The notes under the pieces: model-generated
The model's database searches: none
The model's input: the letters and a program-made list of their open reading frames with translations, nothing else
What the model was told of the DNA's origin: nothing
Program-made: the position numbers and the translations under genes
Part shown: positions 9,442 to 18,028 of the stretch, piece after piece
Position numbering within the stretch: position 1 is the stretch's first letter
Layout of the letters: every line of letters begins with the position of its first letter
NCBI GenBank assembly: GCA_016744375.1
Contig: JADGEM010000037.1
Location: 1-46,181 of the forward strand
Length of the DNA: 46,181 nucleotides
Direction of reading: 5' to 3'
DNA from: Gammaproteobacteria bacterium
Lineage (GTDB): Bacteria; Pseudomonadota; Gammaproteobacteria; GRL18

Positions 9442-9490
9442 TTATTTTTTTAGGGTCAGCCCTTACATCGCTCTTAGATAGATCGTTATA

Positions 9491-9566
9491 ATAGAACTGT
9501 AGCTAAACTTTGATGGCTGCAAGACATGAACAACAAATACTCTGCAACCAGCCATTATAGAACTGT
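9491..9566. repeat. Direct repeat enclosing an inverted repeat in a leader region
   Basis: ATAGAACTGT occurs at 9491-9500 and 9557-9566. Between them are ATGGCTG at 9513-9519 and its complement CAGCCAT at 9549-9555, which could form a stem with a 29-nt loop. The structure lies between the candidate promoter and the start codon at 9599. Confidence 0.45.
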
Positions 9567-9598
9567 TATTTAGGGATAATTATTTAGGTAGGTGAAAT

Positions 9599-10072
9599 AT
9601 GGGTGTATCAGAAAATAATGCTCACTATGGGCATCGTCTAAGAGTTTACCGAAAAATCGGTGATGTAATATACGATGAAGTTTATTATTTAACCGAAAAT
9701 GGAAACCCCGTCACAAAAAAACGTGAGCGTGAAATCCGCTCTTTAGCAAAAGCACGGGATAAAGAATTACTTGAGTTCCAGGCAGAATATCTAAAAGAAG
9801 AGAGTGATGCTAATCCCATAAAGTTCCACAACGATGGTCGAATTATTGGTCTGACTCGACAGCAACAGCAGAGCAAGGACCGAACTATCGATATTTTTAA
9901 ACTGCGCATCCGTTTACCCGATGGCAGTATCTCATGGGGCAGCATCAGTATTGATCTACATGGTTTTGATGAGGCTTTTGCCCAGGCGCTGGAACGCATA
10001 GTTGAAGATCTGAGTATCAATAAAAGAACCAAAATATACCAGCAAATGAAAAAAGCAAAATCGGCTTATTAA
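9599..10072 (+). CDS. Hypothetical protein, 157 residues
   Basis: I do not recognise a family. The product is highly charged, with no signal peptide or membrane segment, so a cytoplasmic location is likely. The N-terminal third reads like a beta sheet (HRLRVYRKIGDVIYDEVYYL), the middle is a basic/acidic helix (KKREREIRSLAKARDKELL), and the C-terminal half has a strand-rich part (FKLRIRLPDGSISWGSISI) and a terminal helix. A ribosome-binding site (AGGT, then GAAAT) precedes the ATG closely, supporting this strand over the 115-codon antisense frame inside it. It is a single gene between moaA and a convergent cytochrome operon, behind an FNR-like site, so an oxygen-responsive role is possible. 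Confidence 0.75.
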   Translation: MGVSENNAHYGHRLRVYRKIGDVIYDEVYYLTENGNPVTKKREREIRSLAKARDKELLEFQAEYLKEESDANPIKFHNDGRIIGLTRQQQQSKDRTIDIFKLRIRLPDGSISWGSISIDLHGFDEAFAQALERIVEDLSINKRTKIYQQMKKAKSAY

Positions 10073-10116
10073 TCCCATTTAGAAAAATTCATTTCATAGA
10101 GGAACGAACAACAAAC

Positions 10117-10173
10117 GCCATGGATGGCCGCAAAAGCAGAGAGGTAATACAGGGGCAATTATCTGTGAGCCCC
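10117..10173. repeat. Intergenic palindromes between convergent genes
   Basis: GCCATGGATGGC at 10117-10128 is an inverted repeat (GCCAT/ATGGC). GGGGC at 10152-10156 can pair with GCCCC at 10169-10173. The first palindrome closely resembles GCCATGGACGGC at 36970-36981 in the core of the large inverted-repeat element. The second may help end transcription of either convergent gene. Confidence 0.4.
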
Positions 10174-10186
10174 CCTTCCCCCAGAG

Positions 10187-10852
10187 TTAATTATCTTTTA
10201 GCAAATTAGGCTCATCTGCTTTAATATAAGCAAGTTCTTCATCCGTCAACTCGACATCATCATAACCGGTAATCATGGGCTTAACATGCTCTACAAAGGA
10301 ATGGCCGGTGGTTAGCAGATAAACATGGGCAATCACAAAAACAACGACTGCAATGGCAGCTGCAGTATGAATCAGGGCAATATTTCCCACGCCAAAATCA
10401 TTTAGGAAACCACCCATACCAAAACTAATGAGCAAATATGGAATGCCTGACAGCCAGATGGCAGGAAATATGATGGTTTTAACTAAAAGATAAGTCATAG
10501 CCTGCAGTGGGTTGTGTTTGCGACCAAAGGTTTTCTTATAAGGATGATGTTCACCCTTGAAAATACCATAAGCATAATAACGAGCCACCTCAAAAAAGTG
10601 TTTGGTCGTTGGCATATAATGTTTCCATTGCCCAGTAGTCAAAAGCCAGAAAGTAGCAAACAACCACAGGACAATAAGAATTATGGCTGCCCAGGTATGC
10701 AAGGCCACTGCATCGGCAAAACCCATCAGACTATTCACACCATACACTGCTGAGCCACTGAATAATAAGGTAAAAATGAGTGCCATCTGACTCCAGTGCC
10801 AAACACGTTCAAAACGCTTAAAAACAACCAGTTTAATCACATTAACAGACAT
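10187..10852 (-). CDS. Membrane cytochrome b (b561/thiosulfate-reductase type)
   Basis: 221-residue integral membrane protein with about four helices. Histidines in VWHW near residue 18, ALHTW in the second helix, IHTAAAIAVVV and FVIAHVYLL in later helices are the expected heme b ligands of the cytochrome b561 / Ni-hydrogenase / thiosulfate reductase B group. The soluble C-terminus reads MITGYDDVELTDEE. Its ATG overlaps the stop of the octaheme cytochrome gene (TAATG at 10852), so the two are translationally coupled. The likely role is to carry quinol electrons to the octaheme partner in the periplasm, or the reverse. Confidence 0.88.
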   Translation of the reverse strand: MSVNVIKLVVFKRFERVWHWSQMALIFTLLFSGSAVYGVNSLMGFADAVALHTWAAIILIVLWLFATFWLLTTGQWKHYMPTTKHFFEVARYYAYGIFKGEHHPYKKTFGRKHNPLQAMTYLLVKTIIFPAIWLSGIPYLLISFGMGGFLNDFGVGNIALIHTAAAIAVVVFVIAHVYLLTTGHSFVEHVKPMITGYDDVELTDEELAYIKADEPNLLKDN

Positions 10853-12558
10853 TATTTTTTCCTCATTCTTGTAGCAACAACACGCAAGGCACCATGACCT
10901 AACACTCCGGCCAGGGTACCAAAGATTGCTAACAGACCAATAATATTCAGCATTTTATTGTTTTGGGTACCCGGCAGATAGATACTGCCATCATCCAGGT
11001 GGCTGAGTCGCCCATCTTTTGTATGGCATTGTGAACATTCCATCGCCCCCTCTTTAGGTGCAACCATATGGTTCACCGGCCAATAGGAAAGAGTCTCAAC
11101 ATAACCCCAGTCACCACTATAAGGAATACCATTCCTCTTCATACCAGCGGCAATGGCTTTACCGAAATCATAGTTCCCCCACAGGGCTGAATCATCATTG
11201 CCCCAAAGCGACATATAAACCAGCGTATTATTCCCTTTGTCATAGGGCTGAGTGGTGTGCATTTTTTTGAATGGATAAATTCGAGAACCGGGGTCAGCAG
11301 CTGAGCCAGAGAAACTATTAATATCAATGGGACCTTTTGATGGATCAAATTGTGTTTTAATCGTTGTATAGTTCATCGTGCCGTCAAACCAGGCGTACAT
11401 TGGCTGCAGGTTTTCTGCGTAAGTAAAGTTACCCTTGATGGACTTATAGGTCGCACGGTGATGACCATCACCCTGGGTATACTCCTTAAGCTTAAAGCCT
11501 TCACCATTTTTCAGCTTACCCATAGTGCGCCAATCCCAGTCAACTTCAGTGGCAACACCGCCACGGGCAATTTCCGGGATATGGCAGGTTTCACAGGCCA
11601 CCTTGCTGGTATGACTATTGAGTTTAATACCTGTCACGCTATCAGTGGGATGTGGTGATGCACTATGACAACTTTCACAGGAAGCTGTCTCACGAGGCAT
11701 GCCCGGCTTACCGATACCCACCGTATCATTCACCGTCATTTCATAGCGACTGCCCGCCCACTCATGCGCCTCGCCAACATGACAGGTAACGCAGGTAAAA
11801 CCTTCACCCTGCTCACTCATATGAACATCGACCTCTTTGGGCGGATCAAATAAAACAGAGGAAAGATCACCATGTTTCACATTATCACCACCACCACCAT
11901 AGAAGTGACATTTACCGCAGTTATTACGTGACGGCATTTGTACACTTTGAGCTATTTTTTCCCATTCAATGGCAGGTTTGCCTGCAAACATAATTGAACA
12001 GGCTTCATTGCCTGCGGTGGTTGGTGTCTTATAGTATGTTCCCGTGGATTCATGGCAAATCAGACAGTCCATATTTTCCTGATTGGTAAAATCAAAGTTT
12101 GAATCAGTCATGTTATAACCCGCATGACACTGGGCACACATACCTTCATTGCCTCGGGCATTGGTGCAAAAGTTATTAATCAATACACTTTTACCAAGAT
12201 GCTGGCCTGTTTTGGGGTGTTTGTAATCCCAGGTCCAGTGTTTATTTTTCATAAACTGATGGCCTGCGGTATTGTGGCATTCTAAACAAACTTTTGTGAC
12301 TTCAGGACCGCTAAAGAAAGGACCTTTGAGGGCTTCAAGTTTGGAATGATCCGTCGTTGATACACTCTCTTCTTTACTTTTCTTGCTGATAATTTTAGAG
12401 GCATGCTCCTGATCCGTTTTGGAATATTCAGAAATACCCATTTCAATTTCAGGGGCTGATGCATGAGCAGCTGACAGACAAAAAAAGCAAAGCACTAATG
12501 AACAGGCGTCAATCGAAGCACGAAATGTAATACTGGAATTATACATAGATCTATCCAT
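10852..12558 (-). CDS. Octaheme c-type cytochrome, tetrathionate reductase (OTR) family
   Basis: 568-residue exported cytochrome with eight CxxCH sites in order: CLECH, CAQCH, CLICH, CGKCH, CVTCH, CESCH, CETCH and CSQCH. Heme count, spacing and the segment NNFCTNARGNEGMCAQCHAGY fit the octaheme tetrathionate reductase family known from Shewanella, whose members reduce tetrathionate, nitrite or hydroxylamine in vitro. A signal peptide ends near SAAHASA. A C-terminal hydrophobic helix (NIIGLLAIFGTLAGVLGHG) suggests membrane anchoring. It is coupled to the downstream cytochrome b. ATG at 12546 (fifth codon) is an alternative start, with GGA upstream of it; the first ATG has no clear ribosome-binding site. 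The physiological substrate cannot be decided from sequence. Confidence 0.88.
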   Translation of the reverse strand: MDRSMYNSSITFRASIDACSLVLCFFCLSAAHASAPEIEMGISEYSKTDQEHASKIISKKSKEESVSTTDHSKLEALKGPFFSGPEVTKVCLECHNTAGHQFMKNKHWTWDYKHPKTGQHLGKSVLINNFCTNARGNEGMCAQCHAGYNMTDSNFDFTNQENMDCLICHESTGTYYKTPTTAGNEACSIMFAGKPAIEWEKIAQSVQMPSRNNCGKCHFYGGGGDNVKHGDLSSVLFDPPKEVDVHMSEQGEGFTCVTCHVGEAHEWAGSRYEMTVNDTVGIGKPGMPRETASCESCHSASPHPTDSVTGIKLNSHTSKVACETCHIPEIARGGVATEVDWDWRTMGKLKNGEGFKLKEYTQGDGHHRATYKSIKGNFTYAENLQPMYAWFDGTMNYTTIKTQFDPSKGPIDINSFSGSAADPGSRIYPFKKMHTTQPYDKGNNTLVYMSLWGNDDSALWGNYDFGKAIAAGMKRNGIPYSGDWGYVETLSYWPVNHMVAPKEGAMECSQCHTKDGRLSHLDDGSIYLPGTQNNKMLNIIGLLAIFGTLAGVLGHGALRVVATRMRKK

Positions 12559-12908
12559 ACCAATTTAAAAAAGTTAAAAAAACCCTCAGTTTTAAAAAGT
12601 AGTGATCTAAACAAACATGACCAGATAACTATAATTTTTATGAATAATAATTCATTATTTTATTTTGATCATAGGAGGTCCCTGGGAAGAACCTACTTTA
12701 ACTATAACAGACTTTTATATTTTAGCAACTACTCATAGGTATGATCTTTAGGGATTGAAATAAAGCTCAATAGATGATCAAATAGCTGTTTCTGACGCAA
12801 TTATTTTTTCATCCAAAGGCTTCAAATTAAAGGTTAAGCCACTGAATCAAAATGATAAAATTCTTAAAGACTCACTCAATCATTAGCTCAGATATTAAAT
12901 TTATTATT
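12559..12908. other. 350-bp gap upstream of the octaheme cytochrome
   Basis: AT-rich, with no coding frame I would support. GATCATA at 12667-12673 and TATGATC at 12740-12746 form an inverted pair 66 bp apart. I found no convincing FNR or NarL box. The region must hold the cytochrome promoter. Confidence 0.5.
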
Positions 12909-13538
12909 TTAAATATCCAGATCATCTAAAAATGCTTTATTTTGTTCGTCCTTCGTCATTTCAGGATTATTGTAATTCTGGTTATCGGGATCATTTAACT
13001 GAATAAATTCAGTTTGTTCCATCGACATTTCCAGATGAAAAGTTTTATGCTTCTCTGTGCGAAACACAACTCTTCGAGATTGAGGCCGTTCAATATTTGC
13101 ATTAATGGAAAGAATCAATTCCTTATTGACTGCCAGCATTCTGGGCTGTGTCTGATTGATTGATAAAGAAAGCTGGTATTCCAGCTCACCCTGAAAATCA
13201 CCAACAATTTGATTCATTAACTCCCCTAAAACATTTGCCACATCATCTGAGGTATGCTGTGTCGATATCTCTTCTTCAGGGAAGCCCATGTGCCTCATAT
13301 ACGCCTGGTACAATTCCAATGCAGCACCTGAAGACATATTAATTATAATTAAACCTGAAAAAGCCCCTTCAAAAAGGACAAAACATCCAATGTCAGGCTT
13401 TAAACAAGTCCTGTTTATTTTTTGTATCATCGGTGAGTATTGAACATCATTTTTCGTAGTCTGTGACAGTATTTTTTTTACTGCCTTACATAAGATAAGT
13501 AACACATCTTCTGTTGTTTTATTTTTTCTTACTGCCAT
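12909..13538 (-). CDS. DUF3334-like protein (possible CheX-related fold)
   Basis: From memory this matches the DUF3334 family of gammaproteobacteria: MIQKINRTCLKPDIGCFVLF, GELMNQIVGDF and RRVVFRTE are its hallmarks. The arrangement of an amphipathic ALELYQAYM helix followed by DDVANVLGELMNQIVGDFQG recalls CheX/CheC-type proteins, so a signalling role is plausible but unproven. I chose ATG at 13538 (209 residues) because the conserved family sequence begins there and AAGAG precedes it. Longer readings start at a GTG (13589) or ATG (13574). It follows trmL at the end of the murI-trmL run, with about 100 bp between, and has no signal peptide. Confidence 0.75.
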   Translation of the reverse strand: MAVRKNKTTEDVLLILCKAVKKILSQTTKNDVQYSPMIQKINRTCLKPDIGCFVLFEGAFSGLIIINMSSGAALELYQAYMRHMGFPEEEISTQHTSDDVANVLGELMNQIVGDFQGELEYQLSLSINQTQPRMLAVNKELILSINANIERPQSRRVVFRTEKHKTFHLEMSMEQTEFIQLNDPDNQNYNNPEMTKDEQNKAFLDDLDI

Positions 13539-13635
13539 ATGAGCACTCTTGTCTGATATTAAATTTGATCTCATATAAATTATAGACACTATTTATCAAA
13601 GCGAAACCCTAAGTGAAATTCAGAGACCATTTAAT

Positions 13636-14100
13636 CTATATTCCACCAGAAAAACTATTTTGGCGCCATGCTTCATAACTGATAATTGCAACGGCATTGG
13701 ATAGATTTAAACTTCTGCTTTCAGGCTTCATTGGAATTCTCAGGCGTCGCTCTGGAGCAATATTCAACAGAACTTCATCCGGTAGACCATGCGTTTCAGA
13801 ACCAAATAATAAAACATCACCAGCCAGATATTGAAGTTGATCATATGATCTGCTGCCTTTCGTAGTACAGGCCAGGATTCTTCGCTCACCCATAGATTGA
13901 CAAAATTCCGCATAATTAGCATAGCGTGTGACATTGGCCAAATCATGATAGTCCAATCCGGCACGCCGCAACTTTTTTTCCTCCAAGTCAAAGCCCAAAG
14001 GTTCAATCAAGTGGAGTTCGCAGCCATTATTTGCTGCCAAACGAATAATATTTCCGGTATTGGGGGCAATGCGAGGTTCATAGAGAGCAATATGAAACAT
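13636..14100 (-). CDS. trmL: tRNA (cytidine/uridine-34 2'-O)-methyltransferase TrmL
   Basis: SPOUT-class methyltransferase modifying the wobble position of tRNA-Leu. At 154 residues it is full length. It shows [26 protein letters not shown] at the N-terminus and the trefoil-knot SAM motifs [30 protein letters not shown] near the C-terminus. It starts 2 bp after the murI stop codon, so it is cotranscribed with it. In E. coli trmL also lies close to secB-gpsA. Confidence 0.96.
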   Translation of the reverse strand: MFHIALYEPRIAPNTGNIIRLAANNGCELHLIEPLGFDLEEKKLRRAGLDYHDLANVTRYANYAEFCQSMGERRILACTTKGSRSYDQLQYLAGDVLLFGSETHGLPDEVLLNIAPERRLRIPMKPESRSLNLSNAVAIISYEAWRQNSFSGGI

Positions 14101-14102
14101 TT

Positions 14103-14963
14103 TTATTCCTTGCTGGATATAAAGTGTTGAGGTAAAGCATTAACGATAATTTTTTTCTTCAACAGACCGCTCATCAATACCTCAGCATTGTTGATGGAAC
14201 CGGTGGTATAATAAGCTACAGAGCCAGGCACTGAATTTTTTTTCAACGCCTCAAGTTCAAGCACTCGCAACAATTGCTCTGCTATCGCACGACTGGTATC
14301 AACCAGCCTGATTGAATTATTGATAATTCCCTGTATAGGCTCATTCAAAAAAGAGTAATGAGTACATCCCAGGACAATCGTATCCACTTGTTTCGATTTT
14401 AGCAATGAGACATATTTTTCTAATAATTCAATGGTTTCCGGCGCATCAATTAAGCCCGCTTCAACCTGATCAGCAAGACCGGGACAAGCTTGGTGAAAGA
14501 TATTAGCTGAACGACCAAATCGTTGGCTGAGTTCTTTATAGCGCTCACTGGACAGCGTCCCAGTTGTTGCCATTACACCAATATTGTGGTTCTTTGTCAG
14601 TGCCAGAGCTGGCTTGATACCGGGCTCTACACCAATAAATGGAATTCCATATTCATAACGAAATTTTTCAATAATAGACGCTGTGGCTGTATTACAGGCA
14701 ATAACGATAATTTTAGCACCTTGTGCCAATAAATATTCCGTTATGATGCGAGAACGCTGCTCAACAAAGGATTCATTTTTACAGCCATATGGCGCATGAC
14801 CGCTATCGGCAATATAAAGCAGATTTTCATGGGGTAGTAGCTGATGGATATGCTGTAAAACAGAGAGGCCGCCAACCCCCGAATCAAAAATCCCAATGGG
14901 TTGATTTGCAACTGCTTGATGACTTTTCTTTTGGTATCTTGAGGACTGATTATTTTTCATCAT
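14103..14963 (-). CDS. murI: Glutamate racemase
   Basis: Makes D-glutamate for peptidoglycan. 286 residues with [26 protein letters not shown], the first catalytic cysteine in IACNTATA and the second in [10 protein letters not shown]. The N-terminal 20 residues are polar and extend beyond the usual start; ATG codons at 14963 and 14960 are both possible. The gene lies 20 bp after gpsA and 2 bp before trmL in one minus-strand run. Confidence 0.96.
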   Translation of the reverse strand: MMKNNQSSRYQKKSHQAVANQPIGIFDSGVGGLSVLQHIHQLLPHENLLYIADSGHAPYGCKNESFVEQRSRIITEYLLAQGAKIIVIACNTATASIIEKFRYEYGIPFIGVEPGIKPALALTKNHNIGVMATTGTLSSERYKELSQRFGRSANIFHQACPGLADQVEAGLIDAPETIELLEKYVSLLKSKQVDTIVLGCTHYSFLNEPIQGIINNSIRLVDTSRAIAEQLLRVLELEALKKNSVPGSVAYYTTGSINNAEVLMSGLLKKKIIVNALPQHFISSKE

Positions 14964-14983
14964 TGAAAAAATAAATCAAAGTA

Positions 14984-15985
14984 TTACTCTGATTTATAGT
15001 CTCGCATCAGTAGATTTTGTACGGCATTTTGTGGTGACAAGCCCTGATATAACACTAGATAAACCTGTTCCACAATCGGCATTTCCACTTTTAACTCCTG
15101 GGACAGTGAATAAATTTGTTTTGCCGCCTGAACACCTTCAACAACCTGCTGAATTTCTTCTTCTGCCTGGACAATTGTTTTTCCATGACCAATGGCAAGT
15201 CCCATACGTCGATTTCTTGATTGATCATCGGTACAGGTTAACAATAAATCACCCAGACCTGACAGCCCCATCATCGTTTGATCTTTTGCACCCAGTTTAT
15301 GTGACAAGCAACTGATTTCATGCAAACCACGAGTGATTAAGGCAGACCGGGTATTAGCACCATAACCCAGGCCATCTGCGATTCCCGCAGCTATTGCCAT
15401 GACATTTTTTGCTGCTCCACCAATTTCAAGTCCAACAATGTCCTGGCTGATATAGGGCCGTAAGGTTTTATTGCAGAGTAAATTTGCCCACTCCTGAGCA
15501 TAGCTGATGTCATTAGCAGCCACTGTCAGCGCTGTTGGTAAACCTTTTGCAACTTCTGCAGCAAAGGTCGGTCCTGAGATAACAGCCTGACGAATTGATG
15601 ACCCCTGAAATATTTCATCCACAACACTATGCAGTAATTGTTGTGTTGCTGGTTCCAGTCCTTTGGTTGCCCAACTGACACAGGGCAGTTGCGGTTTTAT
15701 TTCTTTGATTTTAAGGAGGGTATTGCGAAACGCGTGACTGGGAACCACAAGCAGCAGTTCTTCACTTTGTAAAACAGCGTATTGCAAATCACTGCTCAGA
15801 CTTAAATTCTCTGGGAAATGAATCCCGGGAAGAAAGAAGCTGTTTTCACCCTTGTTTACCATGGTTGAAATTTTATCTTTATTCCTGCCCCAAAGAACAA
15901 CCTGATGACCATTTTTAGCCAGTAAGATTGCCAGCGCAGTCCCCCAGGAACCTGCTCCCAAAACAGTTATCGTTTTAGTTTTCAT
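14984..15985 (-). CDS. gpsA: Glycerol-3-phosphate dehydrogenase [NAD(P)+]
   Basis: Reduces dihydroxyacetone phosphate to sn-glycerol-3-phosphate for phospholipid synthesis. 333 residues; the Rossmann motif GAGSWGTALA is at the N-terminus, and NVMAIAAGIADGLGYGANTRSALITRG with GLSGLGDLLLTC are diagnostic of the catalytic domain. It follows secB by 38 bp, the same order as in E. coli. Confidence 0.97.
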   Translation of the reverse strand: MKTKTITVLGAGSWGTALAILLAKNGHQVVLWGRNKDKISTMVNKGENSFFLPGIHFPENLSLSSDLQYAVLQSEELLLVVPSHAFRNTLLKIKEIKPQLPCVSWATKGLEPATQQLLHSVVDEIFQGSSIRQAVISGPTFAAEVAKGLPTALTVAANDISYAQEWANLLCNKTLRPYISQDIVGLEIGGAAKNVMAIAAGIADGLGYGANTRSALITRGLHEISCLSHKLGAKDQTMMGLSGLGDLLLTCTDDQSRNRRMGLAIGHGKTIVQAEEEIQQVVEGVQAAKQIYSLSQELKVEMPIVEQVYLVLYQGLSPQNAVQNLLMRDYKSE

Positions 15986-16023
15986 ATTATTAGTTATAGG
16001 ATCAATATTAAAACATCGGTCAA

Positions 16024-16515
16024 TTAATGAACAGCATCAGTTGCGGGTGACTCACCATCTTCCTGCTCTGCCTGACGTTTCTGCAGATGCTGGGCATAAA
16101 CGGCATCAAAATTAACAGGCTGAAGAATAAGTTGAGGGAATCCACCTTTATTAACCAATTCAGAAATAACTTCACGAACATAAGGAAATAAAATGTTTGG
16201 GGAATAACTGCCCAGCATTGCATCCAGCTGCTGCTTTTCAAAGCCCACCACATTAAAAATACCCGCCTGCTCAACTTCAGCCAGAAAGGCGGTTTTTTCA
16301 CCCACAGAGACTGTCACTGTCACGGTAAGTACAACTTCATAAGTATCTTTCCCAAGTGGGTTAACTGCGGTATGCAAATCAACTTTCAGCTGGGGTTCCC
16401 ACTTCAGGGTAAACATTTCTGGTGAATTGGGTGTCTCAAAAGAAACATCTTTGCAATAGATTTTTTGAATAATAAACTGTTGCTCTACTGCTTCGTTTGT
16501 TTGTTCGTCTGCCAT
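16024..16515 (-). CDS. secB: Protein-export chaperone SecB
   Basis: Tetrameric cytosolic chaperone that keeps precursors unfolded and passes them to SecA. 163 residues, with FIIQKIYCKDVSFETPNSP, the conserved YEVVLTVTVT strand and LFPYVREVISELVNKGGFPQ. The C-terminal tail is acidic and ends ATDAVH. It lies 52 bp after trxC and 38 bp before gpsA. Confidence 0.97.
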   Translation of the reverse strand: MADEQTNEAVEQQFIIQKIYCKDVSFETPNSPEMFTLKWEPQLKVDLHTAVNPLGKDTYEVVLTVTVTVSVGEKTAFLAEVEQAGIFNVVGFEKQQLDAMLGSYSPNILFPYVREVISELVNKGGFPQLILQPVNFDAVYAQHLQKRQAEQEDGESPATDAVH

Positions 16516-16567
16516 AATTTTTCCTGATTATTCTTAATAATTACTCATTGTAACTGCACATTATAAG

Positions 16568-17002
16568 TCAAAGATGACTCTGCACCCATTGAATGAGACT
16601 GTTTTGATCCATCGCACCGGCCTGTCGAGCAACCTCTTTACCATGGTGGAATAAAGCAATAGTCGGTATATTGCGAATATTATATTGGGCTGCCAGACCT
16701 TGCTCTTGTTCAGTATTCACTTTGACCAATTCTAATTGGTATTGAAAATGACGTGCTGTCTGTTCAAAAATCGGTGCCATCATTTTACAAGGCCCGCACC
16801 AGGGTGCCCAAAAGTCGACCAGAACAGGGCGATCATTTTTTTTGATGTGCTTGCCAAATCGCAAAGCATTGAGTTCAACAGGTTGCCCAGGCAGGAGTAA
16901 TTGCCGGCACTTGCCGCACTTTCCACCGGCAGAGAGTTTATTAACCGGAATTCGATTGATACCATCACAATGGGGACAAACAATATGCACTGAGTCATTC
17001 AT
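16568..17002 (-). CDS. trxC: Thioredoxin 2 (zinc-finger thioredoxin)
   Basis: 144 residues. An N-terminal zinc-binding module is formed by C9/C12 and C29/C32, followed by a thioredoxin domain with the active site W68-C69-G-P-C72. This combination defines TrxC rather than TrxA. It is a cytosolic disulfide reductase, in E. coli part of the OxyR peroxide response. Here it sits between grxC and secB, where E. coli has grxC next to secB directly, so the whole run is redox-themed. No OxyR site was identified. Confidence 0.95.
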   Translation of the reverse strand: MNDSVHIVCPHCDGINRIPVNKLSAGGKCGKCRQLLLPGQPVELNALRFGKHIKKNDRPVLVDFWAPWCGPCKMMAPIFEQTARHFQYQLELVKVNTEQEQGLAAQYNIRNIPTIALFHHGKEVARQAGAMDQNSLIQWVQSHL

Positions 17003-17016
17003 TTTGAAACTCTTTT

Positions 17017-17286
17017 TTAAGGAAACAATAGACCATCCAGTTTGCCGGCAGATTCTGCTGCAAACAGGTCATCACAACCACCTACATGGGTATCACCAAT
17101 AAAAATCTGCGGAACTGAGGAGAGACCATTACTTCTTTCGATCATTTTTCCCCGCAACTCAGGCTGTGCTCCGACATCAATTTCTGTATAATTAACTTCT
17201 TTAGCATTTAATAAACTTTCTGCTCTCACACAATAAGGGCAATATTGTGTGATATATATGGTGATTTCTGCTTGTGTTTTAGACAT
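17017..17286 (-). CDS. grxC: Glutaredoxin 3
   Basis: Glutathione-dependent disulfide oxidoreductase of 89 residues with the dithiol active site C16-P-Y-C19, the cis-proline region SSVPQIFIG and the GGCDDLFA glutathione-contact motif. It starts 3 bp after the yibN stop codon and ends 14 bp before trxC, matching the yibN-grxC-secB order of E. coli. Confidence 0.96.
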   Translation of the reverse strand: MSKTQAEITIYITQYCPYCVRAESLLNAKEVNYTEIDVGAQPELRGKMIERSNGLSSVPQIFIGDTHVGGCDDLFAAESAGKLDGLLFP

Positions 17287-17289
17287 GTA

Positions 17290-17706
17290 TTAACCTTTTT
17301 TCATTGGTAAATTATCGTTTTCCCAGGCCAGTACACCACCACGAAGGTTATGAACTTTTTCAAAACCATTTTTCTTCAGCATGCTACTGGCCCTCCCGGA
17401 GCGACTCCCAGAACGACACCCTAGTATAATATTTTTATCTTTGTAACTTTCAAGCTCACTCATCCTTGATTTAAGCGCACTCAGAGGAATGTGGATAGAA
17501 TCTTTGATATGACCCGATTGATACTCGTTTTCTTCTCTGACATCAAGCACCAGACTACCGGTTTCATGACTCATTAACTGCACAACCTGCTGGGGACTTA
17601 TGTCATGGCTTGCTTTTAAAAAAGAGTGGATGATCATTCCCAGAAGAAAAAACCACATAACAATCATGACCCAGTTGGTCACAGCAAATTCGTTCATGTT
17701 TTCCAT
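17290..17706 (-). CDS. yibN: Membrane-anchored rhodanese-like protein (YibN)
   Basis: 138 residues: an N-terminal membrane helix (NWVMIVMWFFLLGMIIHSFL) followed by one rhodanese domain with LVLDVREENEYQSGHIKDSIHIP and the active-site loop GCRSGSRSG, whose cysteine can carry a persulfide. Position before grxC and secB matches E. coli yibN, whose enzymatic role is unclear. Nested AT-rich palindromes at 17737-17754 lie 31-48 bp before its start codon. ATG at 17697 (fourth codon) is an alternative start. Confidence 0.93.
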   Translation of the reverse strand: MENMNEFAVTNWVMIVMWFFLLGMIIHSFLKASHDISPQQVVQLMSHETGSLVLDVREENEYQSGHIKDSIHIPLSALKSRMSELESYKDKNIILGCRSGSRSGRASSMLKKNGFEKVHNLRGGVLAWENDNLPMKKG

Positions 17707-17736
17707 TATTTATATACTCAGTTTATATAGTCATTT

Positions 17737-17754
17737 TGATATATCATATTGATA
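17737..17754. promoter_or_regulatory. Nested palindromes upstream of yibN
   Basis: TGATATATCA (17737-17746) is a perfect palindrome and overlaps TATCATATTGATA (17742-17754), a 5-3-5 inverted repeat. Two-cysteine ArsR regulators bind AT-rich palindromes, and such a regulator is the next gene upstream, so this is a candidate operator. That link is inference only. Confidence 0.4.
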
Positions 17755-17999
17755 AACCAGACACTTTGAAGTGAATGTATATATCAGGCACGTAGCATAG
17801 CAAAAACTGTCGCATAAGAAAATCTGCCTGGTGTTATTTTTCATAGAATGATAATGGGGCAGATGCACATCAGAACAAGAGAAAGGCATAATAACTGTTT
17901 ATGAACCCGCACCTGGAAACCCATGTCGGCAATCCATATTTAGAAACATGCACTTAGAAAGCAGTGCACCAGTAAGAATTTATCGCCATACACAGAAAA

Positions 18000-18028
18000 G
18001 CCAGAGCGGAAAATGATTCCGTTCTGGC
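18000..18028 (-). terminator. Rho-independent terminator after the ArsR gene
   Basis: A 12-bp stem (18000-18011 with 18017-18028, one G-U) encloses a 5-nt loop. On the minus strand TTTTCTG follows immediately, 90-117 nt after the ArsR stop codon. The plus strand has a looser T-rich tail, so it may act both ways. Confidence 0.8.

Noticed and set aside
9685..10032. 115-codon open frame antisense to the 157-residue gene
   Set aside because: Composition is Arg/Ser/Leu rich as expected of an antisense shadow, and only the plus-strand frame has a good ribosome-binding site.
12559..12908. FNR/NarL site upstream of the octaheme cytochrome
   Set aside because: TTGATC and GATCAA half-sites occur but never with the required 4-bp spacing and second half-site.
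18000..18028. Hairpin as an attenuator for yibN
   Set aside because: It lies nearly 300 bp before the yibN start and directly after the ArsR gene, with TTTTCTG on the minus strand, so a simple ArsR terminator explains it.
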